Shown here piece by piece: positions 27,465 through 37,704 of a stretch of DNA of 64,000 bases (position 1 is the stretch's first letter; each line of letters starts with the position of its first letter). Both the position numbers and the translations under genes were made by a program. Source of the DNA: an uncultured Pseudokineococcus sp. (GTDB taxonomy: Bacteria > Actinomycetota > Actinomycetes > Actinomycetales > Quadrisphaeraceae). The DNA is taken from the NCBI RefSeq assembly GCF_947499845.1, contig NZ_CANMPM010000001.1, positions 248,001 through 312,000 on the forward strand, written 5' to 3'. A model generated the notes under the pieces. The model did no database searches and was not told the origin of the DNA. It saw only the letters and a program-made list of their open reading frames with translations.

Positions 27465-28390
27465 GGGTGCCGAGCCGCTCGCGCCGCCGCCAGGTCGAGC
27501 TCGAGGCAGGAGTCCTCGCCCAGCGCGAAGCGGCGGGCGGGCGGTCGCAGGGCGTCCGCGAGCCGGTCCGCGCCGGCGAAGCGCAGCCCCGGCACGCCGT
27601 CGCCCACGAGCAGGGGCGCCGTCGTCACGAGGAGCCGGTCGAGGACGCCGGCGGCGAGGAACGCGGAGACGGTGCGCCCCCCGCCCTCGACGAGGACGCG
27701 GCCCAGGCCGCGGGCCGCGAGGGCCGCCAGCACGTCCGCGGGGGCGAAGGCGCCGCTCGGGGCGGGCAGGCTCACCACCTCCACGTGCGGCGGCAGCGCC
27801 GGCTCGTCGGCGCCCCCGGCGACGCACCACAGGACCGGCGGCCCCTCCGCGAGCAGGCGGGCCGTGCGCGGCGCGCGGGCCCGCGGGTCGAGGACGACGC
27901 GCACGGGCGAGGGGCCGCCGACGCTCCGGACGGTGAGCAGGCAGTCGTCGGCCGCCACGGTCGACACGCCCACGACGACGGCGTCGACGAGCGCCCGCAG
28001 CCGGTGCAGGTGGCGCCGGTCCTCCTCGCCGGTGACGTGCCGGGCGTCCCCGGTGCGCGCCGCGACGAAGCCGTCGAGGCTCTGCCCGAGCTGGGCCAGC
28101 ACCAGCCGCGGGCCGGCCGCGACGAGGGGGCCGTAGCGCGCCAGCAGCTCGGCGCCCTCCCCGCCGCGGGCGACCTCCGCGGGAGGCACGCGGCCGTCCA
28201 GCAGGGCGCGCCACACGGTCCCGCCGTCGCCCTCGTCGCGCGTGGGCGCGGCGTTCTCCCCAGCCACGAACGAGGCGTCGTCCTCGGGCGCGGCGTCGTC
28301 CTCGTCGGGCACGGCGGCGCCGACGCCGGTCGTCGGGCGGAAGCTCTGGGCACCGGCGGTGGTCTCCACCGGCGTCGTCGCCTCGGGCAC
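27461..28390 (-). CDS. RibD C-terminal / dihydrofolate-reductase-fold pyrimidine reductase family protein
   Basis: A protein of 309 residues. The reductase domain (about residues 85-300) has LVLAQLGQSLDGFVAA, HLHRLRALVDAVVVGVSTVAADD, PVRVVLDP, GLGRVLVEGGGRTVSAFLAAG and APLLVGDGVPG, the standard NADPH-dependent RibD-C pattern. Members reduce ribosylamino-pyrimidines in riboflavin synthesis or related substrates. No deaminase domain is present. TAGGGT 7 nt before the GTG suggests a leaderless mRNA. It converges on the PTPS operon, which suggests pteridine- or flavin-related chemistry there (inference). Confidence 0.85.
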   Translation of the reverse strand: MPEATTPVETTAGAQSFRPTTGVGAAVPDEDDAAPEDDASFVAGENAAPTRDEGDGGTVWRALLDGRVPPAEVARGGEGAELLARYGPLVAAGPRLVLAQLGQSLDGFVAARTGDARHVTGEEDRRHLHRLRALVDAVVVGVSTVAADDCLLTVRSVGGPSPVRVVLDPRARAPRTARLLAEGPPVLWCVAGGADEPALPPHVEVVSLPAPSGAFAPADVLAALAARGLGRVLVEGGGRTVSAFLAAGVLDRLLVTTAPLLVGDGVPGLRFAGADRLADALRPPARRFALGEDSCLELDLAAARAARHP

Positions 28391-28531
28391 GGCCCGGACC
28401 CTAGCCGCCGGGCCCGCGCGCCCCCTCGGCGTCGACCCCGCGCCTCCCGGCCCCGCGCCTCCCCGGCCCCGCCTCCCGGGTCGCCCCGGCGGGCTCCCGG
28501 CGCGAGGTCCGGTCCTCCCGGCCCGGCCACC

Positions 28532-28537
28532 TACCCT
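28532..28537 (+). promoter_or_regulatory. -10 element (TACCCT) of the tsaB-rimI-dedA-tsaD operon
   Basis: TACCCT lies 6 nt before the tsaB GTG at 28544. GGAGG between them would be too close to serve as a usual ribosome-binding site, so a leaderless start is likely. Confidence 0.55.
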
Positions 28538-28543
28538 GGAGGC

Positions 28544-29299
28544 GTGCTGCTGGCCCTCGACACCTCCGCCGTCGCGAGCGCGGCGGTGCTGGCGGACGGG
28601 CGGGTGCTGGCGGCCCGCACCTCCGGCGACGCACGGCGGCACGCCGAGCTCCTGCAGCCCATGGTCGAGCAGGTCCTCGCCGAGGCCGGCGCGTCGCGGC
28701 GGGACCTCGCGGGCGTGGCCGTCGGCGTGGGGCCCGGCCCCTACACGGGGCTCCGCGTCGGCCTGGCCGCCGCCCAGGTGCTCGGTCTCGCCCTCGGCCT
28801 GCCCGTGCACGGCGTCCGCAGCCCCGACGCGCTGGCCCGGGCCTGCGCCGACGCCCTCGTCGCGGCCGGTCGCGCCCTGCCCGCCCGCTTCGGCGTCGCG
28901 ACGGACGCCCGCCGCCGCGAGGTCCACTGGGCCGTCTACGAGACGACCGGCGGGGACGGGCAGCAGGACCCCGGGAGGGACGCGACGGCGCTGCGCCTCG
29001 TGGACGGCCCGGGCGTCGGCGCCGCGGCCGACGTCGCGGGGCGCGCCCCCGCCTGGGCGGGACGCGGCGTCCACCTCTACGGCGAGCACCTGACGGCCCT
29101 GCCGGGCGTCGAGGAGCTCCTCGACCCCGCGGCCGCGGCCCTCGGCCTCGTGGCCGCCGACGCGCTCGCCGGGCGCGGCCACCTCGGCCTCGTGCCCGTG
29201 GAGCCGCTCTACCTGCGCCGCCCCGACGCCGTCGCCACGGCCGACCGTCCGGCGCCGTCCCCGGGCCGTCCGCCGACCGCCGCCGGCGCGGCGCGGTGA
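28544..29299 (+). CDS. tsaB: tRNA threonylcarbamoyladenosine biosynthesis protein TsaB
   Basis: A protein of 251 residues, the TsaB length. MLLALDTSAVASAAVL, the VGVGPGPYTGLRVGLAAAQVLG segment and LPVHGVRSPDALA are characteristic. TsaB is the non-catalytic Kae1 paralogue that pairs with TsaD and TsaE in t6A37 formation. It lacks the HxxxH metal motif seen in TsaD, as expected. It is followed with a GTGA overlap by rimI. Confidence 0.95.
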   Translation: MLLALDTSAVASAAVLADGRVLAARTSGDARRHAELLQPMVEQVLAEAGASRRDLAGVAVGVGPGPYTGLRVGLAAAQVLGLALGLPVHGVRSPDALARACADALVAAGRALPARFGVATDARRREVHWAVYETTGGDGQQDPGRDATALRLVDGPGVGAAADVAGRAPAWAGRGVHLYGEHLTALPGVEELLDPAAAALGLVAADALAGRGHLGLVPVEPLYLRRPDAVATADRPAPSPGRPPTAAGAAR

Positions 29300-29859
29300 G
29301 CCCCACCACGGCGCCCCCCGCCCCCGTCCGCCTGGCGCGCCTGCGCTGGTGGGACGTCGCGGACGTCGCGGCCCTCGAGGCCGAGCTGTTCGGGCCGACG
29401 GCCTGGAGCGCCGAGCTGTTCTGGTCCGAGCTGGCGGCCCCCGGCCGCGGCGCCTGGGTGGCCCGCACGGCCGACGGGGCGCTCGCCGGCTACGCGGTCG
29501 CGGCCGCCGCCGGCGCGGACGCGGACGTGCAGACGATCGCCACCGCCCCGTGGGCGCGCGGCCGCGGGCTCGGTGACGCCCTCCTCGCGGCGTGCGAGCA
29601 GCACGCGGCCGCCCTCGGCGCGACCGCGCTGCTGCTCGAGGTCGACGCCGGGAACGCCCCGGCGCGGCGCCTGTACGCGCGGCACGGCTTCGAGCAGCTG
29701 GCCCGGCGCCGCGACTACTACGGCCCCGGCGCCGACGCCCTCGTGCTGCGCCGCCGGACGGGCCCGCCGCCCCCTCCCGGCGACGCCACCGGCGAGCCCG
29801 ACGCCGGCGACGGGCCCGGCCCCACCGACGACACCGATCCCGGAGGCCGCCCCGCATGA
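29296..29859 (+). CDS. rimI: Ribosomal protein S18 alanine N-acetyltransferase RimI (GNAT)
   Basis: A protein of 187 residues. [46 protein letters not shown] (acetyl-CoA loop) and [31 protein letters not shown] define RimI. It acetylates N-terminal alanine of S18 and possibly other proteins. The tsaB-rimI-tsaD grouping is widely conserved. The C-terminal 30 residues are Pro/Asp-rich and dispensable-looking. The stop overlaps the next start as ATGA. Confidence 0.93.
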   Translation: MSPTTAPPAPVRLARLRWWDVADVAALEAELFGPTAWSAELFWSELAAPGRGAWVARTADGALAGYAVAAAAGADADVQTIATAPWARGRGLGDALLAACEQHAAALGATALLLEVDAGNAPARRLYARHGFEQLARRRDYYGPGADALVLRRRTGPPPPPGDATGEPDAGDGPGPTDDTDPGGRPA

Positions 29860-30557
29860 GCCCCGCCCTCCTCGACGCGGCCCCCGCCGTCCTGGCCACC
29901 ACGTCGGTCGACGACGCCGTCGGCGGCCTCACGGGGCTGTCCGGCGCGCTGGCGCGCTTCATCGCCGCCATCGGCGAGCCCGGCGTCTTCGTCGCCACCG
30001 TCCTCGAGACGGTCGTGCCCCCCGTGCCGAGCGAGGTCACCCTGCCGCTGGCCGGCTTCATCGCCGCCCAGGGCGGCATGGACCTCGTGCTCGCGCTCGT
30101 GGCCGCCACGCTCGGCTCGCTCGTGGGGGCGCTCGCGCTCTACGCCGCCGGCCGGGCGCTCGGCGAGCAGCGCGCCGTCGCCGTCATGGCCCGCATCCCG
30201 TTCGTCGACCGCGAGGAGGTCGAGCACGCCGTCGGCTGGTTCCACCGCCACGGCGGCGCGTCGGTGTTCTTCGGCCGTCTCGTGCCGGGCGTGCGCAGCC
30301 TCGTCTCGATCCCCGCCGGGACCACGCGCATGCCGCTGCTGCGCTTCTGCCTCCTCACCGGCGCGGGCTCCCTGCTGTGGAACGCCCTCCTCGTCGGCGG
30401 GGGCTACGCCCTGGGCTCGCAGTTCGAGCGCGTCGAGGAGTACGCCCAGTACCTCGACCACGCCTTCATCGCCGTGCTCGTCGTCCTGCTCGCCCTGTTC
30501 GTCCGCAGCCGCGTGCGGCGCGCTCGCGCCCGCGGCGACGTGAAGGAGGCCCTGTGA
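29856..30557 (+). CDS. DedA family membrane protein
   Basis: A protein of 233 residues. The DedA/VTT signatures are present: [20 protein letters not shown] (about residues 50-69) and [22 protein letters not shown] (about 139-160), the second holding the conserved GR and P-x-R residues. Four to five hydrophobic segments are visible. DedA proteins are lipid scramblase/flippase-like, and some recycle undecaprenyl phosphate. Placement inside the tsaB-rimI-tsaD operon with overlaps on both sides is unusual compared with mycobacteria. Confidence 0.9.
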   Translation: MSPALLDAAPAVLATTSVDDAVGGLTGLSGALARFIAAIGEPGVFVATVLETVVPPVPSEVTLPLAGFIAAQGGMDLVLALVAATLGSLVGALALYAAGRALGEQRAVAVMARIPFVDREEVEHAVGWFHRHGGASVFFGRLVPGVRSLVSIPAGTTRMPLLRFCLLTGAGSLLWNALLVGGGYALGSQFERVEEYAQYLDHAFIAVLVVLLALFVRSRVRRARARGDVKEAL

Positions 30558-31762
30558 GCGAGAGGGGGACGGTGAGCGGGCGAGGGACGGTGCGTGGAGG
30601 AGGAGTCGTGGGCGGAGGAGGGACGGCGGGCCCGGCGGGAACGGTGGGCGCCGAGGTCGGAGGCACCGCACCCCGGGCCCGTCTGCTGCAGCCCGGCCGC
30701 CCACCGGCGCCCGGGGTGGAGCCGCTCGTCCTCGGGATCGAGACCTCCTGCGACGAGACGGGCGTCGGCCTCGTGCGCGGCACGACGCTGCTCGCCGACG
30801 CCGTCGCGAGCAGCGTCGAGGAGCACGCCCGCTTCGGCGGCGTCGTGCCCGAGGTCGCGAGCCGGGCGCACCTCGAGGCCATGGTCCCGACGCTCCGCCG
30901 CGCCTGCGAGGACGCCGGCGTCGCGCTCGCGGACGTGGACGCCGTCGCGGTGACGGCCGGGCCCGGGCTCGCCGGCGCCCTCCTCGTCGGCGTCGGCGCC
31001 GCCAAGGCCCTCGCCTGGGCGCTCGACGTGCCCCTCTACGGCGTCAACCACCTCGACGCCCACGTCGCGGTGTGCGCCCTCGACGGCGGGCCGCTGCCGA
31101 CGCCGTGCGGCGCGCTGCTCGTCTCCGGCGGGCACACGTCCCTGCTCCACGTCGTCGACGTCGCGAGCGACGTGCGCCTGCTCGGCGAGACGGTCGACGA
31201 CGCGGCGGGGGAGGCCTTCGACAAGACCGCCCGCCTGCTGGGGCTGCCGTACCCGGGCGGACCGGCCATCAGCGCGGCCGCGGCGGACGGGGACCCGCGG
31301 GCCATCGCCTTCCCGCGGGGCCTGACGTCGGCCCGCGACCTCGAGCGCCACCGCTTCGACTTCTCCTTCTCCGGCCTCAAGACCGCCGTCGCCCGCTGGG
31401 TGCGGGCCTGCGAGGCGTCGGGCCGCCCGGTGCCGGTGGCCGACGTCGCGGCCTCCTTCCAGGAGGCCGTCTGCGACGTCCTCACCCGCAAGGCCGTCGA
31501 CGCGTGCCGCGCCCACGGCCTCGAGACGCTGCTGCTGGGCGGCGGGGTCTCGGCCAACGGGCGGCTGCGCGAGCTGCTCGCCGAGCGGTGCGCGGAGGCC
31601 GGCGTCGCGCTGCGCGTGCCCCGGCTGCGGCTGTGCACCGACAACGGCGCCATGGTCGCCGCCCTCGGGGCGCAGGTCGTCGCGCGCGGGCTCCCGCCGT
31701 CGGGGCCGGGGCTGGGCGGGGACTCCTCGCTGCCGGTCGGGACGGTGCTCGTCGCGGGCTGA
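30554..31762 (+). CDS. tsaD: tRNA N6-adenosine threonylcarbamoyltransferase TsaD, with Gly-rich N-terminal extension
   Basis: From residue 55 ([20 protein letters not shown] equivalent) it is a standard Tsa[41 protein letters not shown], the metal motif [31 protein letters not shown], and [15 protein letters not shown]. It transfers the threonylcarbamoyl group to A37 of ANN-decoding tRNAs. If translation begins at the GTG overlapping the dedA stop, the protein has 402 residues with about 54 extra Gly/Arg-rich residues. A GTG at 30717 would give the standard start. The four-base overlap favours the longer form, but this is not certain. Confidence 0.93.
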   Translation: MSERGTVSGRGTVRGGGVVGGGGTAGPAGTVGAEVGGTAPRARLLQPGRPPAPGVEPLVLGIETSCDETGVGLVRGTTLLADAVASSVEEHARFGGVVPEVASRAHLEAMVPTLRRACEDAGVALADVDAVAVTAGPGLAGALLVGVGAAKALAWALDVPLYGVNHLDAHVAVCALDGGPLPTPCGALLVSGGHTSLLHVVDVASDVRLLGETVDDAAGEAFDKTARLLGLPYPGGPAISAAAADGDPRAIAFPRGLTSARDLERHRFDFSFSGLKTAVARWVRACEASGRPVPVADVAASFQEAVCDVLTRKAVDACRAHGLETLLLGGGVSANGRLRELLAERCAEAGVALRVPRLRLCTDNGAMVAALGAQVVARGLPPSGPGLGGDSSLPVGTVLVAG

Positions 31763-31813
31763 CCGCCTCCTCCGGAGCGGGCCGGGGGCGGGGCCCAGGC
31801 GGCGGGCCGGGGC

Positions 31814-33076
31814 TCAGGGGGCGGGGCGGGGCAGCGCCCGGCACAGCAGCGCGCTCTGGCGCCCCGCCACCCGGGTGAGCACGACGACGGCCTCGTGCGG
31901 GCCCTCCAGCCGGCCGAGGCGGCGGCGCAGCTCCTCGGGCTCCACGGCGGTGCCGCGCTTCTTGACGACGAGGCGGCCGACGCCCCGCTCGCGCAGGCGC
32001 GCCCGCAGCGGCTTGAGGCCGAAGGGGAGCACCTCGTCGACGGCGTAGCCCGTCGCCGACGGCAGCTCGAGGTGCCGGTCGGCCGTCACGTAGGCGATCG
32101 AGGGGTCGACCAGCCGGCCGTCGAGGGCCGCCACGACGGCGCCGACGAGCCCGGCCCGCACGACGGCTCCGTCGGGCTCGTAGAGGTACCCGCCCACGGG
32201 GCCGACGGGCGGGGCGCCGGCGGCGAAGGGGTCGTGCACGTCGTCGACGACGGCCGCGACGCCGCCGCGGACGACGACGGCGCTGCGGCGCACGCCCGGG
32301 CGGGCCAGAGCCGGCGACCACAGGGCCGCCTCGACGACGTCGCCGTCGACCGACGTCCACTGGCACTCCCAGGGAGCGGACGCGACCGGGCCGCCGACCG
32401 GGCCGCCGACCGGGCTCCCGACCGCCCCGGGGACGAGGTCGTGGTCGATGCCCGGCGCCGTCTTCACCCCGACGGGCAGGCGATGCGCCAGCTCGACGGC
32501 GAAGGACAGCGGCGGGCTCGCCCGCCGCGGGTCGAGGACCCGGCGCCCGGCGTCGTCGCGCCGCGCCGGGTCGAGCCAGGCGCCGTCGACGCCCGTGAGG
32601 TCGGTGGCCGCGACGTCCTCGCAGCGCACCTCGCTGCCGGGGAAGCGCCGCAGGTTGGCCGCCGCCACCGCGGCCGTGGGCTCGTCGCGGTCGACCGCGA
32701 GGACGTCGACCCCGAGCCCGGCCAGCGCCAGGGCGTCCCCGCCGACGCCGCAGCCGAGGTCGGCCACGCGGCGCACGCCGGCCGCGGCGAATCGGCGCGC
32801 GTGCCGGGCGGCCACCTCGAGCCGCGTCGCCTGCTCGAGACCGGCTGCCGTGAAGAGCATGTCGTCGGCGAAGGGCCCGAACTTGGCGCGCGCCCGAGCC
32901 CGCAGGCGGCTCTGGGTGAGGGCGCCCGCCACCAGCACGGGGTCGTGGCCGGCCGCCCGCAGCCGCTGCCCCAGCGCGAGGGCGCCCTCGTCGTCGTAGG
33001 GCGGCAGGGAGGCCAGGAGGGCCTGGCCGGCGGGGGAGAGCACCGCCGCGAGGCCGGCGACGGCGGGGTCGTCCAC
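31814..33076 (-). CDS. Class I SAM methyltransferase with THUMP-like domain
   Basis: A protein of 420 residues. RVADLGCGVGGDALALAGLGVDVLAVDRDE (split here as motif I GCGVGGDAL and motif II AVDRDE, about residues 103-130) binds SAM. Motif IV is WLDPARRD, an N-methyltransferase-like DPPY variant, and VKTAPGIDHDL follows. The C-terminal region (LVVKKRGTAVEPEELRRRL) matches the THUMP-like domain of actinobacterial methyltransferases found beside tsaD and groES. An RNA substrate is plausible but unproven. VGGP repeats from a 12-bp unit lie in the middle. It converges on tsaD and is divergent from groES. Confidence 0.85.
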   Translation of the reverse strand: MDDPAVAGLAAVLSPAGQALLASLPPYDDEGALALGQRLRAAGHDPVLVAGALTQSRLRARARAKFGPFADDMLFTAAGLEQATRLEVAARHARRFAAAGVRRVADLGCGVGGDALALAGLGVDVLAVDRDEPTAAVAAANLRRFPGSEVRCEDVAATDLTGVDGAWLDPARRDDAGRRVLDPRRASPPLSFAVELAHRLPVGVKTAPGIDHDLVPGAVGSPVGGPVGGPVASAPWECQWTSVDGDVVEAALWSPALARPGVRRSAVVVRGGVAAVVDDVHDPFAAGAPPVGPVGGYLYEPDGAVVRAGLVGAVVAALDGRLVDPSIAYVTADRHLELPSATGYAVDEVLPFGLKPLRARLRERGVGRLVVKKRGTAVEPEELRRRLGRLEGPHEAVVVLTRVAGRQSALLCRALPRPAP

Positions 33077-33185
33077 GGCGGCGATGGTGGCACGGGCGGA
33101 CGACGGGCCGACCGGTGCCGCGGCGCTCCCACCGGGCGGCCACCGGGGTCGGCTCCGGGGCCGCCCCTCGGGTCGGCTCCGGGGC

Positions 33186-33225
33186 TGGCACTCGGATTGA
33201 CCGAGTGCTAACCCCGCCCTAGAGT
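33186..33225 (+). promoter_or_regulatory. CIRCE operator (HrcA) overlapping the groES-groEL promoter
   Basis: TGGCACTC (33186-33193), nine bases, then GAGTGCTAA (33203-33211) matches the CIRCE consensus TTAGCACTC-N9-GAGTGCTAA. The -35 TTGACC (33197-33202) lies within it, and TAGAGT (33220-33225) follows after 17 bp. HrcA binding would block the promoter and heat shock would release it. Confidence 0.92.
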
Positions 33226-33307
33226 CGCGGTCGGCGAGACGGCAGGACCGGCCGACCCCCGCGACGGCGGACGGCTCCAGCCCGCACCGCCTGCCCCCGT
33301 CACGTGA

Positions 33308-35455
<2,148 letters not shown>

Positions 35456-35537
35456 CCGGCTCGCCGTGAGCAGCTGGCGCTGACGAGCGCCACCCCGTCC
35501 GCCCACCGGCGGACGCGCCGCCCTCGCGGCGCACGAG

Positions 35538-35562
35538 GGCCCCGGGCGATCCGCCCGGGGCC
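35538..35562 (+). terminator. Terminator after groEL
   Basis: A perfect 10-bp GC stem (35538-35547 and 35553-35562) with a GATCC loop, 82 bp after the groEL stop. Confidence 0.75.
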
Positions 35563-35565
35563 GTC

Positions 35566-35625
35566 GCGCGTCTGCTGCCCGCGCGTCTGCTGCCCGTGGG
35601 TCTGCTGCCCGCGGGTCCGCCGCGG
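35566..35625 (+). repeat. 15-bp tandem repeat, about 3.5 units, between groEL and whiD
   Basis: GCGCGTCTGCTGCCC occurs at 35566 and 35581, with variants at 35596 and 35611. It lies between the two converging terminators and encodes nothing I recognise. Confidence 0.9.
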
Positions 35626-35669
35626 GGTCGCGGCGCTGCCGCCCCGCCACGGCAGCGGCCCCGGACGCG

Positions 35670-35704
35670 CGAGAGCCCCGCACCCATCGGGTGCGGGGCT
35701 CTCG
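35670..35704 (-). terminator. Terminator of whiD (possibly bidirectional)
   Basis: Perfect 16-bp inverted repeat (35670-35685 and 35689-35704) with an ATC loop, 28 bp beyond the whiD stop on the minus strand. Confidence 0.85.
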
Positions 35705-35732
35705 TCGCGTCGCGCCGGGGGCCGGGCCGGGT

Positions 35733-36041
35733 TCAGCTGGCGAGGGGCAGGACCCGCGTGGCGCCGCGGCGGCGCGCGTACTCGGCCTCGCGCTCGTCCT
35801 CGGTCATGCCGCCCCAGACGCCGTAGGGCTCGCGGACGGCGAGGGCGTGCTCCTTGCACTGCTGCACCACGGGGCAGGCGGCGCAGATCGCCTTGGCGGC
35901 GTTGTCGCGGTTGCGGCGGCTCGGGCCGCGCTCGCCCTCGGGGTGGAAGAACAGGGTGTCGTCGGCCTCGCGGCACGCGCCCTGCATCTGCCACTCCCAG
36001 AGGTCGGCGACGGGGCCGGGGAGGCGCGAGATCTCAGCCAT
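35733..36041 (-). CDS. whiD: WhiB-family iron-sulfur regulator, WhiD/WhiB3 orthologue
   Basis: A protein of 102 residues. Four cysteines (C23, C53, C56, C62) form the CxnCxxCxxxxxC set that holds a [4Fe-4S] cluster, and GVWGG is the WhiB turn motif, with a basic AEYARRR segment after it. The start MAEISRLPGPVADLWEWQ and FFHPEGERGPSRRNRDNA are closest to Streptomyces WhiD and mycobacterial WhiB3, and the location beside groEL1 and bldM is the same. These proteins bind sigma factor region 4 and control development or redox responses. AGGAGCTCCC precedes the ATG. Confidence 0.94.
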   Translation of the reverse strand: MAEISRLPGPVADLWEWQMQGACREADDTLFFHPEGERGPSRRNRDNAAKAICAACPVVQQCKEHALAVREPYGVWGGMTEDEREAEYARRRGATRVLPLAS

Positions 36042-36127
36042 GGGAGCTCCTGGGGTGTCGTGCCCCCGAGGGGGCTGCCGTGGTGGCTCCGTGCTGGGCC
36101 GACCGTGGCGCGATGTCGATGGCGTGG

Positions 36128-36156
36128 ACGCTACAACCGATCCAGAAGTTGTTCAA
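36128..36156 (-). promoter_or_regulatory. whiD promoter with adjacent TTGTTCA direct repeats
   Basis: On the minus strand, TTGAAC (36151-36156) and TAGCGT (36128-36133) are 17 bp apart, giving a transcription start near 36121 and an ~80-nt leader. The plus-strand sequence TTGTTCA at 36149-36155 is repeated at 36181-36187 (32 bp apart), with CTGTTCG between them at 36161. This locally AT-richer pocket looks like an operator region. Confidence 0.7.
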
Positions 36157-36270
36157 GGACCTGTTCGCGCCGCACGGGAGTTGTTCACCCGACGGCCAGC
36201 GGTCGTCCAGGAGCGCGCCGGGAGGGCGTGCCGACTGGCTCGGCGGGGCGCGCGCGGCCAGAGTGAGCAC

Positions 36271-37506
36271 GTGCCCTCCCACGCCCCCGTCCCGGCCCGC
36301 GACCGGCGGGCGCCCGGTGACGACGGCGCGGGCGGCGGGGGCGCTCCCGCACCGGCTCGACGGGAGGGGGTCCAGGCGGTGCCTGCCCGCGACGACGAGG
36401 GACCGGTGGACCGGCGCCCCGGGCACGACGAGCAGGGCGAGCCCTCGACGGGCGCGGGGACGGACCCCGCAGCAGACCCGGCGGCGGTCGCGGCCCCGAC
36501 GCTCAAGGTCGCGGCCGTGGCGCGCCGCCTCGGCGTCGCCCCCGCGACGCTGCGCACGTGGGCCCGTCGCTACGACCTCGGGCCCTCCGCGCACACGGCG
36601 GGCGCCCACCGCCAGTACAGCCTCGAGGACCTCGAGCGGCTCATGGTCATGCGGCGCATGACGCTGGAGGGCTACTCGCCGGCGGAGGCCGCCCGCGTGG
36701 CCGTCCAGAGCGCCCGCGCGACGTCGGCCGTGGCGTCCGCGCACGACCCGTCGTCCTCCGCCCCCGCCCAGGCGTCCCCGCAGGCCCCCTCGCAGGCCGC
36801 TCCGCGTCCCCTCGACGCGTCCCTCGCGCACGAGCCCTCACGTCCTCCGGCGCGAGCCCCCGGCGAGGCGCCGGCCCCGCGGGGCGCCACCCCGTCGGTG
36901 CGCTCCCTGGCGCGCGCGGCGATGGCGCTGCAGGCGGGGGAGTGCCAGCGGCTCCTCGAGGCGCACATGGCCGTGGGGGGCGTCGTCGAGGCCTGGACCG
37001 CGCTCGTGCGCCCGGTGCTCGAGGCCCTGTCCGACCGGGTCGGCGCCGTGGCCCCGGGCCGCTCGCCCGTCGCGCTGCTGGAGGCGGCCCTCCTCGCCGC
37101 CCTGCGCGCCGCCGTCGAGGGGGAGCCGGCGGGGGGCCCCGCGGTGCTCGTCCTGCGGCCGTGCGCCCCCGGGGGTGGCGGTGGCGGGGCCTCCGGGGGC
37201 GGCGCCACGGGCGACCTGCTGTCGCACGTCGTCGCCGCCGCCCTCCGCGAGGAGGGCGCGGCGGCGGCGGTGCTGCCGGGCGCCCACGCCGCCGAGCGCG
37301 TCGCCGCCGTGGGCGAGCAGCTCGACGCGGCCGTCCTCGTGGTGGTGGCGGACACCGCCGTCGACGCGGCCGCCGCCGAGGAGACGGCCCGCCTGGTCGA
37401 CCCCGCGGGCGCGCGCGTCGTCCTGGCCGGGCGCGGGTGGGCCGCCCCGCTGCCCGCGCCCGTTGTGGCGGACCTCGGCGACGTCGCCGCGACCGCGCTC
37501 CCCTGA
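36271..37506 (+). CDS. MerR-type regulator with degenerate B12-binding-like C-terminus
   Basis: About 411 residues from GTG 36271. Residues near 75-145 are a MerR winged helix: LKVAAVARRLGVAPATLRTW, RYDLGPSAHTAGAHRQYS, then LERLMVMRRMTLEGYSPAEA. After a Pro/Ala/Ser-rich linker, ALQAGECQRLLEAHMAVGG resembles the B12-binding cap domain of CarH/LitR, and a Rossmann-like end follows (AAVLPGAHAAERVAAVGEQLDAAVLVVVAD). The cobalamin DxHxxG motif is absent, so B12 binding is doubtful. It lies between whiD and bldM. The start is uncertain; CAGAGT 6 nt upstream supports 36271. Confidence 0.75.
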   Translation: MPSHAPVPARDRRAPGDDGAGGGGAPAPARREGVQAVPARDDEGPVDRRPGHDEQGEPSTGAGTDPAADPAAVAAPTLKVAAVARRLGVAPATLRTWARRYDLGPSAHTAGAHRQYSLEDLERLMVMRRMTLEGYSPAEAARVAVQSARATSAVASAHDPSSSAPAQASPQAPSQAAPRPLDASLAHEPSRPPARAPGEAPAPRGATPSVRSLARAAMALQAGECQRLLEAHMAVGGVVEAWTALVRPVLEALSDRVGAVAPGRSPVALLEAALLAALRAAVEGEPAGGPAVLVLRPCAPGGGGGGASGGGATGDLLSHVVAAALREEGAAAAVLPGAHAAERVAAVGEQLDAAVLVVVADTAVDAAAAEETARLVDPAGARVVLAGRGWAAPLPAPVVADLGDVAATALP

Positions 37507-37704
37507 CCTCCCGGGCCGTCACCGGGCCCGCCCGGGCGACCCGGACGCGCCGGGACCAGTCCGGCGGCGCGCCGGCGCCGAACGCTGTGGACGACGACAG
37601 CGGGAGGCGCGGTGCACGAGGTTCCCTCAGGAGACGGCGCTCCCGTGCCGATCACCAGGGCGAAGCGGCCGCACACCCGCGGTCAGACCACCCGGAGGTT
37701 CAGC

